Source of the DNA: Roseicyclus salinarum
GTDB taxonomy: Bacteria; Pseudomonadota; Alphaproteobacteria; Rhodobacterales; Rhodobacteraceae
DNA length: 64,000 nucleotides
Direction of reading: 5' to 3'
Assembly: GCF_029624655.1 (NCBI RefSeq)
Contig: NZ_JARRSA010000002.1
Span: forward strand, 124,001 to 188,000
Part shown: positions 26,428 through 34,794 of the stretch, in pieces
Position numbering within the stretch: position 1 is the stretch's first letter
Layout of the letters: each line of letters opens with the position of its first letter
Notes under the pieces: model-generated
The model's database searches: none
What the model was told of the DNA's origin: nothing
The model's input: only the letters and a program-made list of their open reading frames with translations
Position numbers and translations under genes: made by a program

Positions 26428-28233
26428 TCACGCGGCGGCGGCCCGCAGAAGCGCGGCCATCGCGGGATCGCCGTCGGCCTTCGCCGTCTGAAACACCTCC
26501 GAGGCGTGCTGGTAGCCCATCTCGTAGAACAGCTTGTGCTTGTTCCATGCGAGAAATCCCGCCCCGCTCAGGCCCGGAGGCCGGATCATCATGTCGGTCG
26601 ACCGCAGCGCCTTGAGCATGTCGGACTGCCCGACGAGCAACGAGCGCATGACGGTGGACACCAGGCCGGGCGCCCGCGGCGCACCCTTGCCGAAGGGCAT
26701 GACCGACCGCTTCAGAAGCTCGGCGCGTCCCGGCAGGCGGGCGTAGTCGACATGGAAGCGCTGGCCGGTCTTCTTCTGCACGTTGACCACGACGTTCGGT
26801 CCCGACTTCAGCCGATGCATCGTGCGGAACGGCATGTTGTCGATGCAGCCGCCGTCGACCAGCATCTGGCCGTCGGCATTGTAGAAGGCGGGAAGGATGC
26901 CCGGGATCGCGGAGGACGCGCGCACGGCCTCCCACAGGGGGCCGCGCCGGATCTCGACCATCTCGTTCGACGACAGGTCGGCGGCCACGGCGAAATAGGG
27001 CAGCCAGAGGTCCTCGATCGGCTCATCGCCGTAATGCTTGTGCAGCGCCGCATCGAGGACCTTGTGGTCGAGAAAGCCGTATTTCGGAACGGTGACGCGG
27101 CGCATTGCGCCGGAGCGGACGAAGATCTCCTCGACCCGCGGCCCGATTTCCTCGGCGGACAGGCCGAGCGCGATGGCGCCCGACATCGCCGAGCCGACCG
27201 AGCTTCCGCCCACGATGTCGAGCGGGATGCCGATGTCGTCGAGCGCCTTCCACACGCCGACATGCGCGACACCGAAGGCGCCGCCTCCCGACAGGGTCAG
27301 GCCGATGGCCTGCCCGGCAAGGAACCGCCCCAACCGCGCCATGTCGGCCCCGTCCGCGGTCATCGCGACGTGGTGATGCATGAAGACCGGACGCGAGTTC
27401 AGCCAGATGCCCGTCCCGGAGGCGCGCTGCATCCTGTGGGGATGGATCAGCACCAGCCGCCGCTGGCTTTCGGGGATCAGGTCGAGGGCGAGGGCCTCGA
27501 TCTCCGAGGGCGGCGCATGGCGCGCGGCCTGCGCCACGAACACGGCGTGATCGGCCTGCTTGAGCGCGGCGCGCGACCAGTCCGACGCATCCGTGCCCGT
27601 GACGTAGACCACCGTATCGGCGGTGCGTTCCTGCGCGTTGAGCCAGGACGTCGCCTCGGGTCCGCCGGGATCGGCCGAGGGACCCAGCGCCGCGCGCAGC
27701 GCCGCCTCGGTGACGGTCCGCACCGACTGGTGGCGTTCCATCGCCGCCACGAGGTCCGGGACGAAGCGCTCGGGCAGGGGCGCCCCCGCCGCGGGAATGA
27801 TGCAGACCGTGCGCGCCGGCGTACGCCCGGGATCGGGCACCACCCGCGCCGAGGTCCGCGCCAGCCGCGCGGCTAGCTCGGATGCGATGGCCTGCTGCAG
27901 GCCCGCCGTCTCGGTGCACAACAGCTCGTAGGCCGCCCGGTCGATCCTCAGCACGACCGAGTCGCGCGCCGCCACCACGTCCGCCGTCCGCGCGCCGCCG
28001 GCGAGGAAGGCGATCTCGCCGATGACGTTGCCCGCCCCGATCTCGGCGAGGTCGACACCGTCGCGCCGCACGCGGAAACGGCCGGTCTCGACGAGATACA
28101 TCGCCTCGGCCGCGCTTCCGGCCTCGATCATGCGTGTGCCGCGCGGCACGGTCTCGCGCGCGAGGCGCGCAATCGCCGGCCCTGCGAGAAGGGCGAACAG
28201 GCCCTCCTCGGTCTCGTCATGCTCCGATCTCAC
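26428..28233 (-). CDS. Cyclic nucleotide-binding patatin-like phospholipase (NTE-type)
   Basis: 601 residues from the GTG at 28233 (GGGAGG five bases upstream); the frame runs on to 28308, but without a ribosome site. Residues ~10-110 form a cyclic nucleotide-binding domain (IGEIAFLAGGARTADVVA); a linker region follows. The patatin domain begins near 312: LSGGGAFGVAHVG oxyanion loop, GSSVG nucleophile elbow near 345, and DGG catalytic Asp near 460. This is the neuropathy-target-esterase-like layout, probably a lysophospholipase controlled by a bound nucleotide. No membrane helix seen. Confidence 0.88.
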   Translation of the reverse strand: MRSEHDETEEGLFALLAGPAIARLARETVPRGTRMIEAGSAAEAMYLVETGRFRVRRDGVDLAEIGAGNVIGEIAFLAGGARTADVVAARDSVVLRIDRAAYELLCTETAGLQQAIASELAARLARTSARVVPDPGRTPARTVCIIPAAGAPLPERFVPDLVAAMERHQSVRTVTEAALRAALGPSADPGGPEATSWLNAQERTADTVVYVTGTDASDWSRAALKQADHAVFVAQAARHAPPSEIEALALDLIPESQRRLVLIHPHRMQRASGTGIWLNSRPVFMHHHVAMTADGADMARLGRFLAGQAIGLTLSGGGAFGVAHVGVWKALDDIGIPLDIVGGSSVGSAMSGAIALGLSAEEIGPRVEEIFVRSGAMRRVTVPKYGFLDHKVLDAALHKHYGDEPIEDLWLPYFAVAADLSSNEMVEIRRGPLWEAVRASSAIPGILPAFYNADGQMLVDGGCIDNMPFRTMHRLKSGPNVVVNVQKKTGQRFHVDYARLPGRAELLKRSVMPFGKGAPRAPGLVSTVMRSLLVGQSDMLKALRSTDMMIRPPGLSGAGFLAWNKHKLFYEMGYQHASEVFQTAKADGDPAMAALLRAAAA

Positions 28234-28353
28234 GCGAACCTCCCTGCCGGCGCGCCAGCATCGCCTCCCTGCGTCCTGCAAGCATACAGGCAGAAACAGG
28301 CAATTCACCAGTGGGTTGGCGCGCGGGCGGCCCGTCGGGCGGATGACCTTGCG

Positions 28354-28986
28354 TCACGTCCGTTCGAAGACCAGCAGCAGGTTGTTGGCGGGCATCCGGA
28401 CGGTCTCGACATGCGAGAGGCCGGCGGCGACCAGCCGGGCCGCGACCTCCGCCACGTCCTTGTAGCCCAGACCGGTTCCCCGCGCCCTGAGGCTTTCGTG
28501 GAACGCGGCGTCGCCCTCGCTCGTCGTCTCGCCGTCGCGGAGGAAGGGCCCGTAGATCGCCGCGATGCCGCCCGGCGCGAGAACCCGCGCAATGCCATCG
28601 AGCGCGGTCCGCGCGCCCGCGTCGGTCACGAGGTGCAAGAGGTTGACGAGGACGACCAGCGCGGCCCCCGCCTCGTCCTCGGCCCAGCCGGGGCGCGTCA
28701 CGTCGAGATCGCGCGGCGCGGCGACGTTCCCTGGCGCCTCCGCCGCGATCCACCCGGCGATTGAAGCGCGCTGGCCGGGATCGGGGTCGGTCGGCTGCCA
28801 TTCCAGCCCCGGCATCGCCCGCGCGAACCGCACCACGTGCTCGCCGCTTCCCGACGCGATCTCCAGCGCCCGCCCGCGCCCCGGCGCAAGCCGCGCAAGC
28901 TCGCGCGCGATGGCGTCGCGGTTGCGCAGCGCGGCCGGCGCGGACCGCCGCGGATCGCCGCCGTCGGTGGGGGGCGCCTGCGTCAC
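28354..28986 (-). CDS. DUF938 family SAM-dependent methyltransferase
   Basis: 210 residues from the GTG at 28986; the longer frame to 29079 is antisense-like in composition. It begins with the DUF938 pattern APAALRNRDAIARELA, then the SAM loop LEIASGSGEH at 41-50, WQPTDPD and the C-terminal MPANNLLLVFER. Members are small class-I methyltransferases of unknown substrate. The stop of the next upstream gene on this strand (28994) lies 7 bp away. Confidence 0.85.
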   Translation of the reverse strand: MTQAPPTDGGDPRRSAPAALRNRDAIARELARLAPGRGRALEIASGSGEHVVRFARAMPGLEWQPTDPDPGQRASIAGWIAAEAPGNVAAPRDLDVTRPGWAEDEAGAALVVLVNLLHLVTDAGARTALDGIARVLAPGGIAAIYGPFLRDGETTSEGDAAFHESLRARGTGLGYKDVAEVAARLVAAGLSHVETVRMPANNLLLVFERT

Positions 28987-28993
28987 GCGCCGC

Positions 28994-29506
28994 CTACCGG
29001 GTGCTTTCCATGATGATGGCGAGCGCGCCCGACCCGGCCAGCTTCGCCGACAGCCAGTCCAGCATCCCGCACTCGGCATAGGCGGCCTGGAACTCGGCCG
29101 GGGTCATGCCCTGGGGCGGGTCGAGCCGGATGCCCCCGAGGTCCGAGGCGCCGTCTGACGCCCCTTCCACGGTCGCGGCGTAGTTCTCCAGAAGCTGGCT
29201 CACCCCCGCGCCGCCGGTCTGCGCCTCGACCGCCTCGATCAGGCAGGCGCCGTTCTCGCGCATCGCGGCGTCCCATTCCAGCGAAGGCCGGTATCCCGAC
29301 AGCGCCGGGATCTCCGCCTCGAGCGCATCGAAGACGAGGGCGTTCATCCGTTCGTCCAGCGTCTCCAGCCGCTCCAGAGCGGATTGTGCGGCCCCGGGGC
29401 CGGCGGCGAGCGTGGCGCAAGCCGCGAGCGCCGCCATCAGCGCCGCCAGTCTCGGCGTCGGACGGAGGGCAAGGCTGGCAATCGGACGGAGCGTCAGGCG
29501 GGGCAT
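28994..29506 (-). CDS. Hypothetical exported protein
   Basis: 170 residues from the ATG at 29506, chosen because GAGGA is eight bases upstream; the in-frame ATG at 29515 sits too close to that site. The N-terminus is a long signal peptide (RLAALMAALAACATLAAGPGAAQ) ending near residue 42. The mature part is acidic and has two cysteines (ENGACLIEAVEAQ and YAECGMLDWL) that could pair. No family recognised. Confidence 0.65.
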   Translation of the reverse strand: MPRLTLRPIASLALRPTPRLAALMAALAACATLAAGPGAAQSALERLETLDERMNALVFDALEAEIPALSGYRPSLEWDAAMRENGACLIEAVEAQTGGAGVSQLLENYAATVEGASDGASDLGGIRLDPPQGMTPAEFQAAYAECGMLDWLSAKLAGSGALAIIMESTR

Positions 29507-29588
29507 CGCGGTCATCCTCGGTAATCGTGCTCCGCCATGTTCCGACGAAACTCCGCCCGATCGCAAGCGCGCCCCGCTCACGTCGCGC

Positions 29589-30692
29589 TCAGCCGGCGGA
29601 AATCCCTCCCGTGCGCAGGCGGTCCGGCCGCAGCGCCGCGACGATGCCGGGCGGCAGCTCGGGCCGCCTGCCCGCCACGAGGTCGGCCACAAGCCGGCTC
29701 GCCGCGGGCGCGGTCTGGAAGCCGTATCCGCCCTGTCCCGCCACCCAGACGAAATCCTCGCGCCCCGGCTCGGGCCCCAGGACGAGGCAGCGGTCGGGCG
29801 CGAAGGTCCGCAAGCCCGCCCAGCTGCCTGTCACGCGCGTCACCTCCTCGGTCACGAAGGGCTGGTAGCGCGCGATGCCCTCCGCCAGCACCATGTCGTC
29901 GCTGAACGCGTCGTGCGGCTCGGGGACGGGATCCTCCTCGGCGGGCGACACGAGCCATGCGCCCGCGTCCGGCTTGGCATACCAGCTCTCGCCCGCACCG
30001 AGGAGCGTGGGCCAGCCCGACACGTCGTGGCCGCCCGGCGCCGGCATCCTCGCCACGGACCTCCGCAGCGGCGTCAGGCCGAGTGGCGCGATGCCTGCCA
30101 TGGCCGCGATGCGGTCGGCCCAGGCGCCTGCGGCGTTCACGAGGACCCGTCCCTCGTGAGGGGTATCTCCACAGGTGACCCGCCATCTCCCGCCCTCGCG
30201 CGCGATCGCCTCCACCCGCGCGCCGGTCAGCACGGTGCCGCCCGCGCCGCGCACGGTGCGCGCGAAATGCTGCACCAGCCGATCGGTGTCGATGTCGAGC
30301 GCGTCCTCGTGCCATGCCGCGCGCGTGATGTGGCTCGGATCGAGGATCGGCACCCGCGCCACCGCCTCCGCCACCGGCAAGGGCGTCAGCTCCATGTCCC
30401 GGATGTCGGCCTCCGCCAGCGCCTCCTGTCCCGGCCCGCCCAGCAGGATCAGCCCGCGCGGCGACAGGACGCCGCCATCCAGCGTCTCGTGATCCGGCCG
30501 CGAGGCGCGGTTCAGCGCCACCGTGGCGGGATGCCCATAGGTCTGCTCGTAAAGCGCCGCGGAACGCCCCGAGGCGTGGTAAGCCAGCGCCTCCTCGGCC
30601 TCCAGCACGAGAACCGAACCCAGCCCGGACAGTCGGGCGGCCGCCGACGTTCCGGCGATGCCGCCGCCGATGACGATGAAATCGTGGACCAT
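29589..30692 (-). CDS. FAD-dependent oxidase of the DAO family (glycine/D-amino-acid oxidase type)
   Basis: 367 residues starting at MVHDFIVIGGGIAGTSAA (ATG at 30692); the frame is open to 30764, but the Rossmann fold begins directly after this Met. GGGIAG dinucleotide loop at 8-13, HASGRSAALYEQTYG, NAAGAWADRIAAMAGI and the C-terminal WVAGQGGYGFQTAPAASRL are DAO-family hallmarks. It oxidises an amino or imino acid in the cytoplasm; substrate unknown. Confidence 0.87.
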   Translation of the reverse strand: MVHDFIVIGGGIAGTSAAARLSGLGSVLVLEAEEALAYHASGRSAALYEQTYGHPATVALNRASRPDHETLDGGVLSPRGLILLGGPGQEALAEADIRDMELTPLPVAEAVARVPILDPSHITRAAWHEDALDIDTDRLVQHFARTVRGAGGTVLTGARVEAIAREGGRWRVTCGDTPHEGRVLVNAAGAWADRIAAMAGIAPLGLTPLRRSVARMPAPGGHDVSGWPTLLGAGESWYAKPDAGAWLVSPAEEDPVPEPHDAFSDDMVLAEGIARYQPFVTEEVTRVTGSWAGLRTFAPDRCLVLGPEPGREDFVWVAGQGGYGFQTAPAASRLVADLVAGRRPELPPGIVAALRPDRLRTGGISAG

Positions 30693-30764
30693 GCCCCGGA
30701 ATGGCACGGCTCCGGTAGCGCGGCAAGGGGCGGCCCCGCACCCTGGGCATCGCCGCCTCGGCAT

Positions 30765-30828
30765 CCTTCACCCTTGCAAAAAAACTCCGGGGGAGGGCCG
30801 CAGGCCCCGGGGGCAGCGCCCCCGTCCG
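30765..30828 (+). repeat. Rhodobacteraceae-type palindromic intergenic repeat, copy D
   Basis: A divergent TTCACCCTTGCAAAAAAACTCC head followed by GAGGGCCGCAGGCCC and the hairpin GGGGGCAGCGCCCCC. It matches the element at 48250-48318 almost throughout. It lies between the DAO-family gene and the BMP terminator. Confidence 0.75.
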
Positions 30829-30862
30829 TGCCGCGCCCCGGCGCGGCGCGACCCTGGATGAC

Positions 30863-30891
30863 GAAAGGGCCTGCGTCTCGCAGGCCCTTTC
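30863..30891 (-). terminator. Hairpin terminator after the BMP gene
   Basis: Perfect 13-bp arms (30863-30875 and 30879-30891) with a 3-base loop, 30 bp beyond the bmp stop. On the minus strand the right arm ends CCCTTTC. It closes the long xdh-transporter transcription unit. Confidence 0.75.
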
Positions 30892-30921
30892 ACCTTCATG
30901 CCCGTCTTCGGACCCTCGGGG

Positions 30922-32004
30922 TCAGTTCGGGATGTCGCCCGTGAGCCCCTCGACGTAGAAATCCATGCCGAGCAGCGTGCCGTCGTCGGCCACTTCGCCC
31001 TCGCCCAGCCAGGCCGTGCCGTCCTGCCGGTTGATCGGCCCGGTGAACGGGTGGTACTCGCCCGATGCGATCGACGCCTGCAGCGCCTGAGCCGAGGCGC
31101 GGACCTCTTCGGGGATCGCGTCGGTCATCTCGCCGATCACGACCATGCCATCGTCGATGCCTTCCCAGACGTCCGACTGCTCCCAGGTGCCGTCCATCGC
31201 CTCGCCGACGCGGCGGATGTAGTAGGGCGCCCAGTTGTCGATGATCGAGGCCACGCGGGGACGCGGGGCGAACTGGATCATGTCCGAGGCCTGCCCGAAC
31301 GAGATGATGCCCGCCTCCTGCGCGACGGTCTGCGGCGCGGTCGAATCGGTGTGCTGCATGATCACGTCCGCGCCCGCGTCGATCAGCGCCTGCGCGGCGT
31401 CCGCCTCGACGGCCGGGTCGAACCAGGTGTAGGCCCAGACCACGCGGAACTCGACGTCCGGGTTCACTTCCTTGGCGTGAAGGTAGGCCGAGTTGATGCC
31501 GCGGATGACCTCCGGGATCGGGTAGGACCCGATGTAGCCGACGATGTTGGATTCCGTCATGTGGCCCGCGATGTGGCCGATCACGGCGCGGCCCTCGTAG
31601 AAGCGGGCCGAGTAGGTCGAGACGTTCGGCGTGTCCCGGCGGTAGCCGGTGGCGTGCTCGAAGTAGACGTCCGGGAACTGCGCCGCGACGGCGTTCGTGG
31701 CGTCCATGAAGCCGAAGGACGTCGTGAAGATCATGTCGGCGCCGCCGAGGATCATCTGGGTGATCGACCGCTCGGCGTCGGCGCCTTCCGGCACGTTCTC
31801 GAGGAACACGGTCTCGACCGCGTCGCCATAGGCCTCCTCGACCGCGAGGCGGGCCTGGTCGTGCTCGTAGGTCCAGCCGTAGTCGCCGGGCGAGCCGACG
31901 TAGATGAAGCCGACCTTGAAGGGGTCGTCCTGAGCCACGGCCGGGCTCATGGCGAGGCCCGCGACGGCAAGCGCCGAGGCGATGATCCTTCTGGGTGATG
32001 TCAT
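30922..32004 (-). CDS. BMP family ABC transporter substrate-binding protein
   Basis: 360 residues. Signal peptide 1-25 (cleaved after SPAVAQ), with no lipobox, so a soluble periplasmic form. The BMP/PnrA-like fold is visible as KVGFIYVGSPGDYGWTYEHD, ADMIFTTSFGFMDA, IVGYIGSYPIPEVIRGIN and VIMQHTDSTAP. Members bind purine nucleosides or related compounds for import. Its ATG overlaps the stop of the potassium-channel gene (ATGA). The same strand carries the two permeases, ATPase and xdhABC upstream, so the ligand is probably a purine (inference). Confidence 0.92.
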   Translation of the reverse strand: MTSPRRIIASALAVAGLAMSPAVAQDDPFKVGFIYVGSPGDYGWTYEHDQARLAVEEAYGDAVETVFLENVPEGADAERSITQMILGGADMIFTTSFGFMDATNAVAAQFPDVYFEHATGYRRDTPNVSTYSARFYEGRAVIGHIAGHMTESNIVGYIGSYPIPEVIRGINSAYLHAKEVNPDVEFRVVWAYTWFDPAVEADAAQALIDAGADVIMQHTDSTAPQTVAQEAGIISFGQASDMIQFAPRPRVASIIDNWAPYYIRRVGEAMDGTWEQSDVWEGIDDGMVVIGEMTDAIPEEVRASAQALQASIASGEYHPFTGPINRQDGTAWLGEGEVADDGTLLGMDFYVEGLTGDIPN

Positions 32005-32780
32005 TGTCTTCTGTCCTCCGTGTTGGGGTCTCTGGGGTGGTTTTCCGGGGTGCCGCCGTCAGGCGGCCGGGGCGTGTCCGCCCCCCGTCCGCCCTGCATG
32101 AGGGCGGACGTGATCAGGCCGGCGGGCACGGCGATGACGCCGAAACCCACCAGGAGCACGAGGCCGGTGAACATCCGCCCGCCCGTGGTGACGGGGTAGA
32201 CGTCGCCGTAGCCCACGGTGGTCAGCGTCGCCAGCGCCCACCACAGGCTCGCGGGGATCGAGGCGAAGGCCTCGGGTTGGGCGACATGCTCGAAGTGGTA
32301 GATGCCGACCGCTGCGAGATACAGGATGACGATCGCGATCATCAGGAAGATCACGAACTCCGCCCAGACCTGCTGGAAGGCGCGGGCGATCCGGTCGAGC
32401 GCCCGGTTCGCCTTGAACAGCTTCATGAGCCGCAACAGGCGCACCAGCCGCATCGCCCTGATCGTCGCGAGATCGGGAAACAGGAACAGGATCGCCGGGA
32501 CCACCGCGATGAAGTCGACGATCCCCCAGAAGCTGAGCGCGTAGGACAGCGGCCTCGGCGCGCAGGCGAGCCTGAGCGCGTATTCCACCGCGAAGACCGC
32601 GATGATTGCCATCTCGACGATCCGAAGCGCCCTGTGCGCGGCCGGCGGCAGGGCGGGCATCGTCTCGACCGCGATCACGATGGCCGAGGTCACGATCAGG
32701 GCGTAGATGCACAGCGCCACACCCCGCCCGACCCGCGGGTGGGTGCCATCGAGAATGTCGATGATCTCGGTCCGTCGCAT
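32001..32780 (-). CDS. Voltage-gated-type potassium channel (6-TM ion channel)
   Basis: 259 residues from the ATG at 32780 (AGGGGAAACC upstream). Six membrane segments; the S4 helix has regularly spaced positive residues (RAMRLVRLLRLMK, 108-120); the pore carries the K+ selectivity filter TVGYGD at 188-193. A Pro-rich hydrophilic tail follows. It conducts K+ across the cytoplasmic membrane. It sits 8 bp after one ABC permease and overlaps the start of the BMP gene, so it is embedded in the transporter operon. Confidence 0.92.
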   Translation of the reverse strand: MRRTEIIDILDGTHPRVGRGVALCIYALIVTSAIVIAVETMPALPPAAHRALRIVEMAIIAVFAVEYALRLACAPRPLSYALSFWGIVDFIAVVPAILFLFPDLATIRAMRLVRLLRLMKLFKANRALDRIARAFQQVWAEFVIFLMIAIVILYLAAVGIYHFEHVAQPEAFASIPASLWWALATLTTVGYGDVYPVTTGGRMFTGLVLLVGFGVIAVPAGLITSALMQGGRGADTPRPPDGGTPENHPRDPNTEDRRQ

Positions 32781-32788
32781 GGTTTCCC

Positions 32789-33712
32789 CTAGCCGCTGGC
32801 ATGGAACACCTTGCCGAGCGCGGCCGGTGCGTTCAACGCGGCGCGTGTGCGGTCCGAGGAAATCAGCACCAGGACGACGATCGTCACGAGGTAGGGCGAA
32901 GCGTCGAGGAGCGCGACCGGAACGCCCACCTCGGCGGCCTGCAGGCGCAGCTGCAACGCCGAGATCCCGCCGAAAAGGTAGGCCCCGAACAGCACGCGCC
33001 ACGGCTTCCACGACGCGAAGACCACGAGCGCGAGCGCGATCCACCCCGCGCCCGCCGTCATGCCCTCGATCCAGTTCTGCACCCGCGCGACCGACAGGAA
33101 GGCCCCCGCGAGCCCCGCGCAGGCGCCGCCGAAGAGGATCGCCATTACGCGGATGCGGACCACCTTGTAGCCAAGCGCGTGGGCGGCGTCGTGGCTTTCG
33201 CCCACCGCGCGCAGGATCAGGCCCGTGCGCGTGTGCCGCAGCACGAACCACACCGCCCCCACGAGCAGGACGGAGACGTAGATCATCGGCGAATGGCCGA
33301 ACAGGATCGGACCCGCGACGGGGATCGCCTGCATCGCCGGGGGGAACAGGTCTGCCGAAACGGGCACCTGCTGGCCCGAATATCCCACGCCCAGCAGCGC
33401 CGCGAGCCCGAGCCCGAACAGCGTCAGTGCCAGTCCCGTCGCCACCTGGTTCGACAGCAGCACCTGCGTGAGGAAGGCGAAGACCGCCGAGAGGATCATG
33501 CCGCCCGCCATTCCGGCGAGGAAGGCGAGGGCCACGGACCCGGTCTCGACGGCGGTCATGAAGCCCGTGACCGCGCCGATGATCATCATCCCCTCGACGC
33601 CGAGGTTCAGGACGCCCGCCCTCTCGACGACGAGCTCTCCGATCGCGGCCAGCAGGACCGGCGTGGAGGCGATGATCAGCGCGACCACAAGCGTGACGGG
33701 ATCGATCATCAT
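32789..33712 (-). CDS. BMP-type ABC transporter permease (second subunit)
   Basis: 307 residues from the first of two consecutive ATGs (33712; the second is at 33709). About eight to nine membrane segments; the BPD_transp_2 signature ERAGVLNLGVEGMMIIGAVTGF is near the N-terminus and AGAGWIALALVVFASWKP is in the second half. Related to the nucleoside permeases NupQ/YufQ. The start overlaps the stop of the other permease (ATGATGA arrangement), implying coupled synthesis of the heterodimer. Confidence 0.92.
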   Translation of the reverse strand: MMIDPVTLVVALIIASTPVLLAAIGELVVERAGVLNLGVEGMMIIGAVTGFMTAVETGSVALAFLAGMAGGMILSAVFAFLTQVLLSNQVATGLALTLFGLGLAALLGVGYSGQQVPVSADLFPPAMQAIPVAGPILFGHSPMIYVSVLLVGAVWFVLRHTRTGLILRAVGESHDAAHALGYKVVRIRVMAILFGGACAGLAGAFLSVARVQNWIEGMTAGAGWIALALVVFASWKPWRVLFGAYLFGGISALQLRLQAAEVGVPVALLDASPYLVTIVVLVLISSDRTRAALNAPAALGKVFHASG

Positions 33713-34794
33713 GCGGCGGCCTCGCGCCTGGTGCGGATGCGGTAGTTCGACAGCACGTCGAGCGCGAGCAGGAAGAACAGAAGCATCCCCTGGAAGGCCT
33801 GGATCGCCGGGGCGGGCACGCCCAGCATCAGCTGCGCAAGCTCTCCGCCGATATAGGTCAGCGCCATCAGGAGCCCCGCAAAGAGGATGCCGACGGGATG
33901 CAGGCGGCCGAGGAACGCCACGATGATCGCGGTGAACCCGTAGCCCACGTTGAAGTCGATGGAGATCTGGCCGGCGGGCCCCGATACCTCGAAAAGGCCG
34001 GCCGCACCCGCCAGGGCCCCCGAGACCCCGAGACACAGAAGCACGAGCCGTCCGGGGTTCACGCCCGCGAAGCGCGCCGCGCGCGGCGCCTGCCCCGCGA
34101 GGCGGATCTGGTAGCCAAGGACGTGGCGGTTCAGGAGAACGTAGGCGGCGATGACGGCGACGAAGGCCAGAAGCACGCCCCAATGCATGCCCGTCCCCGC
34201 GATCAGCTCGGGATTGTCGGTGCCGGGATGCCGCGCGAGGTTGCGGCTTCCGGGAAAGCCCATCGCGTCGGGGTTCCTCAACCAATTGGTCGCGGCGGAG
34301 GCGAGGATCGCCTCGGCGACGTAGACCAGCAGCAACGACACGAGGATCTCGTTGGTGCGGAAGCGTGTCTTCAGGATCCCCGGGATCATCGCCCAGGCCC
34401 ACCCGCCCAAGACCCCCGCGACCACCATGCCCGGATAGATCAGCGGGCTTTCGGACGGATAGAACGCAAGCCCGAACGCCGCCCCGCAGATCGCGCCGAT
34501 GATGTACTGCCCCTCGGCGCCGATGTTCCAGATCCCCGCCCTGAACCCGAGGCTGAGGCCGATGGCGATCAGGATCAGCGGCCCGGCCTTCACCAGAAGC
34601 TGCGGGCGGGAATAGCCGGCGAACTGTTCCGAAAAGAGCGGGTCCCAGAAGATGATGCGGATGGCCGCGAAAGGATCCTTGCCCAGAAGCGAAAACATGA
34701 CGCCGCCCGCGATCATGGTCATGATCACCGCCACGACCGGCGTCGCCGCGCCCCAGAAGCGGGACGGGCTGGGGCGTTTCTCCAGCCGGATCAA
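33709..34794 (-). CDS. BMP-type ABC transporter permease (first subunit)
   Basis: 361 residues, about nine to ten membrane segments, with GIWNIGAEGQYIIGAICGA and GYGFTAIIVAFLGRLHPVGI, the conserved loops of NupP/YufP-like permeases. It overlaps the ATPase gene by 4 bp and the second permease by 4 bp. With those and the BMP protein it makes a complete importer. Confidence 0.92.
   Translation of the reverse strand: MIRLEKRPSPSRFWGAATPVVAVIMTMIAGGVMFSLLGKDPFAAIRIIFWDPLFSEQFAGYSRPQLLVKAGPLILIAIGLSLGFRAGIWNIGAEGQYIIGAICGAAFGLAFYPSESPLIYPGMVVAGVLGGWAWAMIPGILKTRFRTNEILVSLLLVYVAEAILASAATNWLRNPDAMGFPGSRNLARHPGTDNPELIAGTGMHWGVLLAFVAVIAAYVLLNRHVLGYQIRLAGQAPRAARFAGVNPGRLVLLCLGVSGALAGAAGLFEVSGPAGQISIDFNVGYGFTAIIVAFLGRLHPVGILFAGLLMALTYIGGELAQLMLGVPAPAIQAFQGMLLFFLLALDVLSNYRIRTRREAAA

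Noticed and set aside
26124-26491. Short open frames in the gap between the GcvT-family and patatin genes
   Set aside because: No ribosome site, low-complexity composition and overlap with the well-supported patatin gene.
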